Positions 13,701-26,292 of a DNA stretch of 64,000 nt are shown piece by piece. The position numbers and the translations under genes were made by a program. Within the stretch, counting starts at the first letter, position 1, and every line of letters begins with the position of its first letter. Under the pieces are notes generated by a model. The model did not search any database, was not told where the DNA came from, and was given only the letters and a program-made list of their open reading frames with translations. Origin of the DNA: Lucinisca nassula (lineage: Eukaryota > Mollusca > Bivalvia > Lucinida > Lucinidae); contig OY757019.1 in NCBI GenBank assembly GCA_963580285.1, forward strand, positions 63,384,587 to 63,448,586. The letters run 5' to 3'.

Positions 13701-15430
13701 GCCCAGGTCTTTCATATTTGGTATGAAGCTTCATCTAGTGGACCCCTACCAAGATTGTTCAAATTATAGTGCTTGGGCCAAAAATGCCCCCGCCCCTGGG
13801 CCCTTTGGTTTTACATGGGCTTATATATGGAAAATCTTCAAAAATCTTCTTCTCTGAATCCACAAGACCCAGGTCTTTGATATTTGGTATGAAGCTTCAT
13901 CTAGTGGACTCCTACCGAGATTGTTCAAATTATAGTGCTGGGGCCAAAAATGCCCCCGCCTCAGGGCCCTTTGGTTTAACATGGGCTTATATAGGGAAAA
14001 TCTTTAAAACTCTTCTTCTCTGAATCCGCAAGGCCCAGGTCTTTCATATTTGGTATGAAGCTTCATCTAATGGACCCCTACCAAGGTTGTTAAAATTGTA
14101 GTGCTGGGGCTGAAAATACCTCCACCCCGGGGCCCTTTGGTTTTACATGGGCTTATAAAGGAAAAATCTTTAAAAATCTTCTTCTCTGAAACCGCAAGGC
14201 CCAGGTCTTTTATATTTGGTATGAAGCTTTATCTAGTGGACCCCTACCAAGATAGTTCAAATTATAGTGCTGGGGCCAAAAATGCCCCCGCCCCGGGGCC
14301 CTTTGGTTTCACATTGGCTTATATAGGGAAAATCTTTAAAAATCTTCTTCTCTGAAACTGCAAGGCTCAGGTCTTTGCTATTGGGTATGAAGCTTCATGT
14401 AGTTGATCCTGCCAAGAATGTTCAAATGATAGTGCTGGGGCCAAAAATGCCCCCGCCCTGGGGCCCTTTGGTTTCACATAGGCTTCTATAGGGAAAATCT
14501 TTAAAAATCTTCTTCTCTGAAAATGCAAGGCCTAGGTCTTTGATATTTGGTATGAAGCTTCATCTAGTGGAAGCCTACCTAGACTGTTCAAATTATAGTG
14601 CTGGGGCCAAAAATGCCCACCCCGGGGCCCTTTGGTTTTACATGGACTTATATAGGGAAAACCTTGAAAAATCTTCTTCTCTGAAACCACAAGGCTAGGT
14701 CTTTGATATTTGGTATGAAGCTTCAGCTGGTGGACCTCTACCAAGATTGTTCAAATTATAGCCCTGAGACCAAAAATGCCCCTGCCTGGTGGTCCTTTCG
14801 TTTTACATAGTCTTATATAGGGAAAATCTCTAAAAATCTTCTTCTCTGAAACCACAAGGCCTAGGTCTTTGATATTTGGTGTGAAATTTCATCTAGTGGA
14901 CCTCTATCAAGCTTGTTCAAATTATAGCCCTGGGGCCAAAAATGCCCCCGCCCGAGACCCTTTGGTTTTACATAGACTTATATAGGGAAATCTTTAAAAA
15001 CCCTCTTCTCTGAAACTGGAAGGCCATGTCTTTGATATTTGGTATGGAGCTTCATCTAGTGGACCTCTACCAAGATTGAACAAATTATAGCCCTGGGGCC
15101 ACAAATGCCCCCGCTGGGGGCCCTTTGGTTTTACATAGATTTATATAGAGATAATCTTTGAAAATCTTCTATGAAACAGCAAGGCCCAGGGCTTTGATAT
15201 TTGGTGTGAAGCTTCATCTAGTGGAACTTTAATCAAGATTGTTTAAATTATAGCCCTGAGGCCAAAAATGCCCCCGCCCCTTGGCCATTTGGTTTTACAT
15301 AGGCTTATGTAGGGAATATCTTAAAAAAAAATATCTTCTCTGAAACCGCAAGGCTCTGGTCTTTGATATTTGGTGTGTAGCTTCATCTAGTGGACCTTTG
15401 CCAAGATTGTTTAAATTATGGCCTTTGTTG
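10726..15430 (+). repeat. 166-bp tandem array (right half, segmentally duplicated)
   Basis: This continues the same array. The block around 11184-11370 is nearly identical to 5257-5442, and the GAATCCGAAAGGAACAGG variant recurs at 11535 and 13027, a nine-monomer (1492 bp) spacing. So this half contains copies of left-half blocks rearranged with a different higher-order period. Toward 14,600 the monomers become more diverged, as at the ends of satellite-like arrays. Confidence 0.8.
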
Positions 15431-15573
15431 ATATTTGGTATGAAGCTTCACATTTTTAGACCTCCCTCAACATTATGCACATTGTAACCCTAGGGACAAT
15501 AATGGCCCTCCCCGGGCCCACTTGTTACTCTATGGATCAGGTGAGCGATCCAGGGCCATCATGGTCCTCTTGT

Positions 15574-17033
15574 GTTTTATATTAGGATCACTTTTTGTCT
15601 GTCATCCGTGCGTAAACAATTTCTTCAAACGACATCTCCTCCTAAATCACTGATCGGAAGTTGACCAAACTTCACAGGAATGATCCCTAGGTGGACCCCT
15701 TTCAAAGTTGTTAAAATGGTTCCGGTCCGTTGCACATATAGGTCACAGGAGCCAAAAATAGATTTTTTTCACCGAAAACTTAAAAAATCTTCTTCTCTGA
15801 AACCACAAGGCCCAGGTCTTTGATATTTGGTATGAAGCTTCATCGATCTAGTGGACCCCTACCAAGATTGTTCAAATTATCTTGCTTGGGCCAAAACAGC
15901 CCCCGCCCGGGGCCCTTTGGTTTTACATGGGCTTATATAGGGAAAATCTTGAAAAATCTTCTTCTCTGAAACTGCAAAGCCCAGGTCTTCGATATTTGGT
16001 AAGAAACTTCATCTAGTGGACCCCTACCAAGATTGTTTGAATTATAGTGCTGGGGCCAAAAATGCCCCTGCCCCAGGGCCCTTTGGTTTTATATGGGCTT
16101 ATATAGGGAAAATCTTCAAAAATCTTCTTCTCTGAAACCGCAAGGCCCAGGTCTTTGCTATTTGGTATAAAGCTTCATCTTGTGGATCCCTACCAAGATT
16201 GTTCAATTTATAGCCTTGGGGCCAAAAATGTCCCGGCTCCGGGGCCCTTTGGTTTTACAGAGACTTCTGTAGGGAAAATATTGAAAAATCTTCTTCTCTG
16301 AAACCACAAGGCCTAGGTCTTTGATATTTGGTATGAAGCTTCATCTAGTGGACCTCTACAAAGATTGTTCAAATTATAGCCCTGAGACCAAAAATGGTCC
16401 CGCCTTGGGGCCCTCTAATTTTACATAGACTTATATAGGGATAATCTTCAAAAATTTCTTCTGTGAAACCACAAGGCCTAGGTCCTTGATATTTTGTGTG
16501 AAATTTCATCAAGTGGACCTCTATCAAGATTGTGCAAATTATAGCCCTCGGGGCCACAAATGCCCCCGTGCCGGGGCCCTTTGATTTTATATGGACTTAT
16601 ATAGAGATAATCTTTGAAATATCCTCTTATCTGAAACATCAAGGCCCAGGTCTTGGATATTTAGCATGAAGCTTCATCTAGTGGACCTCCATCAAGATTG
16701 TTTAAATTATAGCCCTGAGGCCAAATATACCCCCGCCCCCGGATCATTTGGTTTTACATAGGCTTATGTAGGGAATATCTTTAAAAAAATCTTCTTCTCT
16801 GAAACCGCAAGGCCCAGGTCTTTGATATTTGGTGTGTAGCTGCATCTATTGGACCTTTGCCAAGATTGTTCAAATTATAGCCTTTGTTGATATTTGGAAT
16901 GAACCTTCACCTTTTTAGACCTCCCTCAACATTATGCAAATTATAGCCCTGGTGTCAATAATGGTCCTCCCCGGGACCCACTTATTACTCTATGGATCAG
17001 GTGAGCGATCCAGGGCCATCATGGCCCTCTTGT
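15574..17033 (+). mobile_element. Tandem-repeat element, hairpin-less head
   Basis: It begins with the GTTTTATATTAGGATCAC head directly after CTCTTGT, carries a short run of 166-bp monomers and ends in the usual tail with GGTGAGCGATCC and terminal hairpin at 17033. Confidence 0.75.
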
Positions 17034-19572
17034 TAGCTCACCTGTCACGTAGTGACAAGGTGAGCTTTTGGGATCACTTTTTGTTCGTCGTGCGTGTGTG
17101 TGTGCGTGCGTAAACTTTTTCTTCAAATGACATCTCCTCCTAAACCACTGATTGGATTTTAATCAAACTTCACAGGAATAATCCTTAGGTGGTCCCCTTT
17201 CAAAGTTGTTCAAATGGTTCCGGTCCATTGCACATCTAGGTCACAGGAGCTAAAAATAGATTTTTAAAATGAAAACTTTAAAAATCTTCTTCTCTGAAAC
17301 CGCAAGGCCCAGGTCTTTGATATTTGATATGAAGCTTCATCTAGTGGACCTCTACCAAAATTGTTCAAATTATGGCCCTTGGGCCAGAAATGCTCCCGCC
17401 CCGGGGGCCTTTGGGTTTACATAGGCTTATATAGGGAAAATCTTTGATAATCTTCTCTGAAACCACAAGGCCCAGGTCTTTGATATTTGGTGTGAAGCTT
17501 CACCTAGTGGACCTCTACCAAGATTGTTAAAATTATAGCCCTAGGTCCAAAAATGCCCCCAACCCGGGGGCCTTTGGTTTTACATAGGCTTATACAGGGA
17601 AAATCTTTGAAAATCTTCTTCTCTGAAACAAAAAGGCCCAGGTCTTCGATATTTGGTATGAAGCTTCATCTAGTGGACCTCTACCAAGATTGTTCAAATT
17701 ATGGCCCTTGGGCCAGAAATGCCCCTGCCCCAGGGGCCTTGTGGTTTACATAGGCTTATATAGGGAAAATCTTTAAAAATCTTCTTCTCTGAAACCACAA
17801 GGCCCAGGTCTTTGATATTTGGTGTGAAGCTTCACCTAGTGGACCTCTACCAAGATTGTTAAAATTATAGCTCTAGGGCCAAAAATGCCCCCACCCCGGG
17901 GGCATTTGGTTTTACATAGGCTTATACAGGGAAAATCTTTGAAAATCTTCTTCTCTGAAACCAAAAGGCCCAGGTCTTCGATATTTGGTATGAAGCTTCA
18001 TCTAGTGGACCTCTACCAACATTGTTCAAATTATGGCCCTTGGGCCAGAAATGCCCCTGCCCCAGGGGCCTTTGGGTTAACATAGGCTTACATAGGGAAA
18101 ATCTCTAAAAATCTTCTTCTCTGAAACCACAAGGCCCAGGTCTTTGATATTTGGTGTGAAGCTTCACCTAGTGGACTTCTACCAAGATTGTTAAAATTAT
18201 AGCCCTGGGGTCAAAAATGTCCCCGCCCCGGGGGCCTTTGGTTTTACATAGGCTTATTCAGGGAAAATCTTTAAAAATCTTCTTCTCTGAAACAGCAAGG
18301 CTCAGATCTTTGATATTTGGTGTGAAGCTTCATCTAGTGGACCTCTAACAAGACTGTTCAAATTATAGCCCTAGGGCCAAAAATGCCCGCGCTCCTTTGG
18401 GTTTACATATGCTTATATAGGGAAAAACTTTAAAAATCTGCTTGTCTGACACCACAAGGCCCAGGTTTTGATATTTGGTGTGAAGCTTCACCTAGTGGAC
18501 CTCCACCAAGATTGTTCAAATTATAGCCCTAGGGTCAAAAATGCCCCCGCCCCTGGGGCCTTTGGTTTTACATTGGCTTATACAAGGAAAATCTTAAAAA
18601 AATTTCTTCTCTAAAACTGAAGCGCCCAGGTCTTTGATATTTGGTTTGAAGCTTCATCTAGTGGACCTCTACCAAGATTGTTCAAATTTTGGCCCTTGGG
18701 CCAGAAATGCCCCCGCCTCGGGGGCCTTTGAGTTTACATAGGCTTATATATGAAAAAAAACTTTAAAAATCTTCTTCTCTAAAACCACAAGGCCCAGGTC
18801 TTTGATATTTGGTGTGAAGCTTCACCAAGTGGAGCTCTACCAAGATTTTCCAAATCATATTCCTACGGCCAAAAATGCCCCCGCCCTGGGGGCCTTTGGT
18901 TTTACATAGGCTTATACAGGGAAAATCTTTAAAAATCTTTTTCTCTGAAACTGTAAGGCTCAGATCTTTGATATTTGGTGTGAAGCTTCATCTAGTGGAT
19001 GTCTACCAAGATTGTTCAAATTAAAGCCCTGGGGCTAAAAATGCCCCCGCCCCGGGGGCCTTTGATTTTACATAGGCTTATATAGGGAAAATCTTTAAAA
19101 TCTGCTTCTCTGAAACCGCAAGGCCCAGGTCTTTGATATTTGGTGTGAAGCTTCACCTAGTGGACCTCTACCAAGATTGTTCAAATTATAGCCCTGGGGA
19201 CAAAAATGCCCCCGCCCCGCAGGCCTATGGTTTTACATAGGCTTATTCAGGGAAAATCTTTAAAAATCTTCTCTGAAACCACAAGGCTCAGATCTTTGAT
19301 ATTTGGTGTGAAGCTTCAGCTAGTGGACCTCTACCAAGATTGTTCAAATTATATCCCCGGGGCCAAAAATGCCCCCATCCCCGGGGCCCTTTGGTTTTTC
19401 ATAGGCTAATATAGGGAAAATATTTAAAAATCTTAATCTCTGAAACCACAAGGCTCAGGTTTTTGATATTTGGTATGAAGCTTCAACTACTGTAGTATAG
19501 CCCTTGGGCCAATAATGTACTAGAGACACTGATTCTCAGGTGAGCGATTCAGGGCCCTCTGGGCCCTCTTGT
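17034..19572 (+). mobile_element. Hairpin-ended element with dimeric array and short tail
   Basis: It starts TAGCTCACC with an intact 5' hairpin (17035-17066). The array alternates two monomer types, one with TTATGGCCCTTGGGCCAG and one with TTAAAATTATAGCCCTAG, so the repeat unit is a 332-bp dimer (compare 17553-17753 and 17885-18085). The tail is the short form: ACTAGAGACACTGATTCTC, then GGTGAGCGATTC and a hairpin with arms AGGGCCC/GGGCCCT. Confidence 0.8.
17035..17066 (+). other. 5' terminal hairpin, reference copy
   Basis: Outer arms AGCTCACCT and AGGTGAGCT pair over 9 bp, inner arms GTCAC and GTGAC over 5 bp, with a GTA loop and one unpaired A on the 3' side. Equivalent hairpins lie at 3000-3031, 19574, 23821, 51737 and 55592, and in reverse at 35895-35926. 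In Helitron2/Helentron-type elements such end structures are associated with transposition ends; that role is inferred here. Confidence 0.8.
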
Positions 19573-22195
19573 TAGCTCACCGTCACGTAGTGACGAGGTG
19601 AGCTTTTGGGATCACTTTTTGTCCGTTGTGCGTCCGTCCGTGCGTGCGTAAACAATTTCTTCAAAAGACATCTCCTCCTAAACCACTGAGTGGATTTTGA
19701 CCAAACTTCACAGGAATGATCATTAGGTGGTCCCCTTTCAAAGTTGTTCAAATGGTTCCGGTCCGTTGCACATATAGGCCACAGGAGCCAAAAATAGATT
19801 TTTTTCACCAAAAACTTAAAAAATCTTCTTCTCTGAAACTGCAAGGCCCAAGTCTTTGATATTTGGTATGAAGCTTCATCTAGTGGACCCCTACCAAGAT
19901 TGTTCAAATTATAGTGCTGGGGCCAAAAAATGCCCCCGCCCTGGTGCCCTTTGGTTTTACATTGGCTTATATAGGGAAAATCTTTAAAAATCTTCTTCTC
20001 TGAAACTGCAAGGCCCAGGTCTTTGATATTTGGTATGAATCTTTATCTAGTGGACCCCTACCAAGATTGTTCAAATTATAGTGCTTGGGCCAAAAATGCC
20101 CCCGCCACGGGGTCCTTTGGTTTTACATGGACTTATATAGGGAAAATCTTTAAAAATCTTCTTCTCTGAAACCGCAAGGCCCAGGTCTTTGATATTTGGT
20201 ATGAAGCTTCATCTAGTGGACCCCTACCAAGATTGTTCAAATTATAGTGCTGGGGCCAAAAATGCCCCCACCCTGGGGCCCTTTGGTTTTACATAGGCTT
20301 ATATAGGGAAAATCTTTAAAAATCTTCTTCTCTGAAACTGCAAGGCCCAGGTCTTTGATATTTGGTATGAATCTTCATCTTATGGACCCCTACCAAGATT
20401 GTTCAAATTATAGTGATGGGGCCAAAAATGCCCCCGCCCCGGGGCCCTTGGTTTTTACATAGGCTTATATAGGGAAAACCTTTAAAAATCTTCTTCTCTG
20501 AAAATGCAAGGCCCAGGTCTTTGATATTTGGTATGAAGCTTCATCTAGTGGACCCCTATCAAGATTGTTCAAATTATAGTGCTGGGGCCAAAAATGCCCC
20601 TGCCCGACGGGCCCTTTGGTTTTACATTTGCTTATATTGGGAAAATCTTTAATAAATCTGCTTCTCTGAAACTGCAGGGCCCAGGTCTTTGCTATTTGGT
20701 ATGAAGCTTCATCTAGTGGACCCCTACCAAGACTGTTCAAATTATAGTGCTGGGGCCAAAAATGCCCCCGCCCCGGGGCCCTACGGTTTTACATAGGCTT
20801 ATATAGGGAAAATCTTTAAAAATCTTCTTCTCTGAAACTGCAAGGCCCAGGTCTTTGGTATTTGGTATGAAGCTTCATCTTGTGGACCTCTATCAAGATT
20901 GTTCTAATTATAGCCCTGGGGCCAAAAATGCCCCCGCTCCTGGGCCCTTTGGTATAGGGAAAATCTTCTACTCTGAAACAACAAGGCCTAGGTCTTTGAG
21001 ATTTGGTATGAAGCTTCAGCTAGTGGACCTCTACCAAGATTGTTCAAATTATAGCCGTGGGGCCACAAATGCCCCCGCCCCAGGGCCCTTTGGTTTTATA
21101 TAGACTTATAATAGAGATAATCTTTGAAAATCTTCTTCTCTGAAACCACAAGGCCCAGGTCTTTGATATTTAGAATAAAGCTTCATCTAATGGATCTCTA
21201 CCAAGATTGTTCAAATTATAGCCATTGGGCCAAAAATGCCCCCGATCCGGGGCCCTTTGGTTTTACATAGACTTATATAGGGAAAATCTTCTTCTCTGAA
21301 ACCACAAGGCCTATGTCATTTATATTTGGTATGAAGTTTCATCTAAAGGACCCCTAACAAGATTATTCAAATTATAGTGCTGAGGCCAAAAATGTCCCCA
21401 CTCCCTTTGGGCCCTTTGGTTTTACATAGTCTTTTATAGGGATAATCTTTAAAAATCTTCTTCTCTGAAACCACAAGGCCCAGGACTTTGATATTTGGTA
21501 TGAAGCTTCATCAAAAGGATCTCTACCAAGATTGTTCAAATTATAGCCCTGGGGCCAAAAATGCCCTCGCTCTGGGGCCCTATGTTTTTACATAGGCTTA
21601 TATAGGGAAATCTTTAAAAATCTTCTTCTCTGAAACCACAAGGCCTGGGTCTTTGATATTTGGTATGAAGCTGCATCTAGTGGACCTCTATCAAGATTAT
21701 TCAAATTATAGCCCTGATACCAAAAATGTCCCCGCTCCTGGGCCCTTTGGTTTTACATAGACTTATATAGGAAAATCTTTAAAAATCTTCTCTGAAACAA
21801 CAAGGCCAAGGTCTTTGATATTTGGTGTGAAGCTTCATCTAGTGGACCTCTATCAAGATTGTTTAAATTATAGCCCTGAGGCCAAAAATGCCCCTGCCCC
21901 AGGGCCATTTGGTTTTACATAGGCTTATGTAAGGAATATCTTTAAAAAAATCTTCTTCTCTGAAACCGCAAGGCCCAGGTCTTTGATATTTGTTGTGTAG
22001 CTTCATCTAGTGGACCTTTGCCAAGATTGTTCAAATTATAGCCTTTGTTGATATTTGGTATGAAGCTTCACCTTTTTAGACCTCCCTCAACATTATGCAC
22101 ATTATAACCCTGGGGTCAATAATGGCCCTCCCCGGGGCCCACTTGCTACTCTATTGATCAGGTGAGTGATTCCAGGGCCATCATGGTCCTCTTGT
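19573..22195 (+). mobile_element. Hairpin-ended element with 166-bp array
   Basis: The head has the 5' hairpin beginning TAGCTCACC and a CGTCCGTCCGTGCGTGCG tract. The array is of mixed monomer subtypes, some carrying GTGCTGGGGCC and others CCCTGGGGCC. The tail is the long form (GCCTTTGTTGATATTTGG, then CCTCCCTCAACATTATGC) with terminal hairpin and CTTGT at 22195. Confidence 0.8.
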
Positions 22196-23820
22196 GTTTT
22201 ATATTAGGATCACTTTTTGTCTGTCATCTGTGCGTAAACAATTTCTTCAAATGACATCTCCTCCTAAACCACTGATTGGATTTTGACCAAACTTCACAGG
22301 AATGATCCTTAGGTGGTCCCCTTTCAAAGTTGTTAAAATGGTTCCGGTCCGTTGCACATATAGGTCACAGGAGCCAAAAATAGATTTTTTTCACTGAAAA
22401 ATTAAAAAATCTTCTTCTCTGAAACCGCAAGGTCCAGGTCCTTGATATTTGGTATGAAGCTTCATCTAGTGGACCCCTACCAAGATTGTTCAAATTAAAG
22501 TACTGGGGCCAAAAATGCCCCCGCCCCAGGGCCCTTTGGTTTTACATGGGCATATATAGGGAAAATCTGTAAAAATCTTCTTCTCTGAAACCTCAAGGCC
22601 TAGGTCTTTGATATTTGATATGAAGCTTCATCTAGTGGACCCCTACCAAGATTGTTCAAATTATAGTGCTGGGGCCAAAACTGCCCCCGCCCAGGGGCCC
22701 TTTGGTTTGACATGGGCTTATATAGGGAAAATCTTTAAAAATCTTCTACTCTGAAACTGCAAGGCCCAGGTCTTTGCTATATGGTATGAAGCTTTATCTA
22801 GTGGACCCCTACGAAGATTGTTCAAATTTATAGTGCTGGGGCCAAAAATGCACCCGCACCGGGGCCCTTTTGTTTTACATGGGCTTATATTGGGAAAATC
22901 TTTAAAAATTTTCTTCTCTGAAACTGCAAGGCCAAGGTCTTTGCTATTTGGTATGAAGCTTCATCTAGTGGACCCCTACCAAGATTGTTCAAATTATAGT
23001 GCTGGGGCCATAAATGCCCCTGCCCCGGGGCCCTTTGATTTTACATAGGCTTATGTAGGGTAAATCTTTAAAAATCTTCTTCTTTGAAACGGCAAGGCCC
23101 AGGTCTTTGATATTTGGTATAAGCTTCATGTTATGGACCTCTACCAAGATTGTTCAAATTATAGCCCTGGGGCCAAAAATGCCCCTGCCCCAGGGGCCCT
23201 TTGGTTTTACATAGACTTATATAGGAGAAAGCATGAAAAATCTTCTTCTCTGAAACCACAAGGCCTAGGTCTTTGATTTTTGGTATGAAGCTTCAGCTAG
23301 TGGACCTCTACCAAGATTGTTCAAATTATAGCCCTGAGGCCAAAAATGCCCCCGCCTCGGGGCCCTTTGGTTTTACATAGACTTATATAGTGAAAATCTT
23401 TAAAAATCTTCTGTGAAACCACAAGGCCTAGGTCTTTGATATTTGGTGTGAAATTTCATCTAGTGGACCTCTATGAAGATTGTTCAAATTATAGCCCTGG
23501 GGCCAAAAATGCCCCCGCCCCAAGACCCTTTGTTTTTACATAGACATATATAGGGAAATCTTTAAAAATCTTCTTCTCTGGAACTGCAAGGCCCATGAAT
23601 TTGATATTTGGTATGGAACTTCATCTAGTGGACAGTTATAGCCTTTGTTGATATTTGGTATGAAGCTTCACCTTTTTAGACCTCCCTCAACATTATGCAC
23701 ATTATAACCTTGGGAACATTATGCACACTCTTACCTTGGGGTCAATAATGGCCCTCCCTGGGGCCCACTTGTTACTTTATGGATCAGGTGAGCGATCCAG
23801 GGCCATCATGGCCCTCTTGT
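22196..23820 (+). mobile_element. Tandem-repeat element, hairpin-less head
   Basis: The GTTTTATATTAGGATCAC head abuts the preceding tail. About eight 166-bp monomers follow. The long-form tail has a short internal duplication of ACATTATGCACA near 23,690-23,730. It ends CTCTTGT at 23820. Confidence 0.75.
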
Positions 23821-24910
23821 TAGCTCACCTGTCACGTAGTGACGAGGTGAGCTTTTGGGATCACTTTTTGTCCGTCATGCGTCTGTGTGTGCGTCCGTAA
23901 ACTTTTTCTTCAAATGACATCTCCTCCTAAACCACTGATCGGATTTTGACCTAACTTCACAGGAATGATCCTTAGGTGGTCCCCTTTCAAAGTTGTTCAA
24001 ATGGTTCCGGTCCATTGCACATCTAGGTCACAGGAGCCAAAAATAGATTTTTCTCACCGAAAACTTAAAAAATCTTCTTCTCTGAAACCGCAAGGCCCAG
24101 ATCTTTGATATTTGGTATGAAGCTTCATCTAGTAGACCCCTGCCAAGATTGTTCAAAATATAGTGCTGGGGTCAAAAATGCCCCCTGCCCCGGGGCCCTT
24201 TGGTTTTACATGGGCGTATGTAGGGAAAATCTTAAAAATCTTCTTCTTTGAAACCGCAAGGCCCAGATCTTTGCTATTTGATATGAAGCTTCATCTAGTG
24301 GACCCCTACCAAGATTGTTCAAATTATAGTGCTGGGGCCAAAAATGTCCCTGCCCCGGGGCCCTTTGGTTTTACATAGGCTTATATAGAGAAAATCTTTA
24401 GAAAGTCTCTGAAACCGCCAGGCTAAGGTCTTTGATATTTGGAATGAAGCTTTATCTAATTGACTTCTACCAAGATTGTTCAATTTATAGCCTTTGGGCC
24501 AAAAATGCCCCTGCACTGGAATCCACTAGTTTTACATAGGCATATATAGGAAAAAACCTTTGAAAATCTTCTTGTCCGAAAACAGAAGGCCCAGGTCTTT
24601 GATATCTGGTTTGAAGCTTCAACTAGTGAACCTCTGCTGAGATTGGTCAAATTAAAGCCCTGGCACCGAAAATGCCCACGCGCCATTGCCCGCTGGTTTT
24701 ACATAGGCTTATACATGTAATAGTTATGTAGGGAAATCCTTTAAAAATTTTCTTTTCTGAAACCAGAAGGCCCAGGTCTTTGATATTTGGTCTGAAGCCT
24801 TATCTAGTGGACCGCTACCAAGTTTATTCAAATTATAGCCCTTGGGCCAAGAATGCACTAGAGACACTGATACTCAGGTGAGCGATTCAGGGCCCTCTGG
24901 GCCCTCTTGT
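23821..24910 (+). mobile_element. Short hairpin-ended element, five monomers, short tail
   Basis: The 5' hairpin head (TAGCTCACCTGTCACGTAG) is intact. Only about five diverged monomers follow. The tail is the short type (CACTAGAGACACTGATAC, GGTGAGCGATTC, hairpin AGGGCCC/GGGCCCT) shared only with the element ending at 19572. It ends at 24910. Confidence 0.78.
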
Positions 24911-26292
24911 GTTTTATATTAGGATCACTTTTTGTCTGTCATCCGTGCGTAAACAATTTCCTCAAACGACATCTCCTCCTAAACCACTGATCGGATTTCA
25001 CCCAAACTTCACAGGAATGATCCTTAGGTGGTCCCCTTTCAAAGTTGTTAAAATGGTTCCGGTCCGTTGCACATATAGGTCACAGGAGCCAAAAATAGAT
25101 TTTTTCACCGAAAACTTGAAAAATCTTCTTCTCTGACACCGCAAGGCCCAGGTCTTTGATTTTTGGTATGAAGCTACATCTAGTGGACCCCTACTAAGAT
25201 TGTTCAAACTATAGTGCTTGTGCCAAAAATGCCCCCGCCCCGGGGCACTTTGGGTTTACATGGTCTTAAATAGGGAAAAACTGTAAAAATCTTCTTCTCT
25301 GAAACCGCAAGGCCCAGGTCTTTGATATTTGGTATGAAGCTTCATCTAGTGGACCCCTACCAAGATTGTTCAAATTATAGTGCTGGGGCCAAAAATGACC
25401 CCACCCCGGGGCCCTTTGGTTTTACATGGGCTTATATAGGGAAAATCTTTAAAAATCTTCTTCTCTGAAACTGCAAGGCCCTGGTCTTTGCTATTTGGTA
25501 TGAAGCTTCATCTAGTGGATCCCTACCAAGATTGTTCAAATTTATTAATTATAGGGGCCCTTTGGTTTTACATAGGCTTATGTAGGGAAAATCTTTAAAA
25601 ATCTTCTTCTCTGAAACTGCAAGGCCCAGGTCTTTGATATTTGGTATGAAGCTTCATCTTGTGGACCTCTACCAAGATTGTTCAAATTATAGTGCTGGGG
25701 CCAAAAATGCCCCCACCCAGGGGCCCTTGGTTTTACATAGACTTATATAGGGAAAATCTTGAAAAATCTTCTTCTCTGAATCCACAAGGCCTAGGTCTTT
25801 GATATTTGGTATGGAGCTTCAGCTAGTGGACCTCTTCCAAGATTGTTCAAATTATAGCCCTGAGGCCAAAAATGCCCCTGCCTCGGGGGCCCTTTGGTTT
25901 TACATAGACTTATATAGGGAAAATCTTTAAAAATCTTCTTCTGCGAAACCACAAGGCCTAGCTGTTTGATATTTGGTGTGAAATTTCATCTAGTGGACCT
26001 CTATAATGATTGTTCAAATTATAGCCCTGGGGCGAAAAATGCCCCCGTCCCGAGACCCTTTGGTTTTACATAGACTTATATTGGAAAATCTTTAAAAATC
26101 TTCTTCTCTGTAACTGCAAGGCCCATGTGCACAATTATAGCCTTTGTTGATATTTGGTATGAAGCTTCACCTTTTTAGACCTCCCTCAACATTATGCACA
26201 TTATAACCTTGGGGTCAATAATGGCCCTCCCCAGGGCCCACTTGTTACTCTATGGATCAGGTGAGCGATCCAGGGCCATCAATGCCCTCTTG
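24911..26292 (+). mobile_element. Tandem-repeat element, hairpin-less head
   Basis: The head is again GTTTTATATTAGGATCAC. The array has six to seven monomers, one carrying an internal deletion near 25,545. The long-form tail ends in CTCTTGT at 26292. Its head is nearly identical to those at 22196 and 26293. Confidence 0.75.

Larger units (their letters stand above)
2999..15573 (+). mobile_element. Large hairpin-ended element with long 166-bp array, interrupted at 8453-10725
   Basis: The head begins with the hairpin starting AGCTCACC (3000-3031), then GTCCGTCGTGCGTCC-type simple sequence, and the array starts near 3270. The array runs to 8452, is split by another element, resumes at 10726 and ends in a standard tail with GGTGAGCGATCC and a terminal hairpin ending at 15573. 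Removing the insert leaves about 10.3 kb, much longer than its neighbours, because of higher-order amplification of the monomers. Non-autonomous; no coding capacity. Confidence 0.75.

Noticed and set aside
4691..14355. Repeated ~84-codon open frames beginning MLGLKIPPPRGP and similar
   Set aside because: They fall in the 166-bp monomers. The period is not a multiple of three, the frames open on both strands and in several phases, and each stops within two monomers. The similarity is DNA repeat, not protein conservation.
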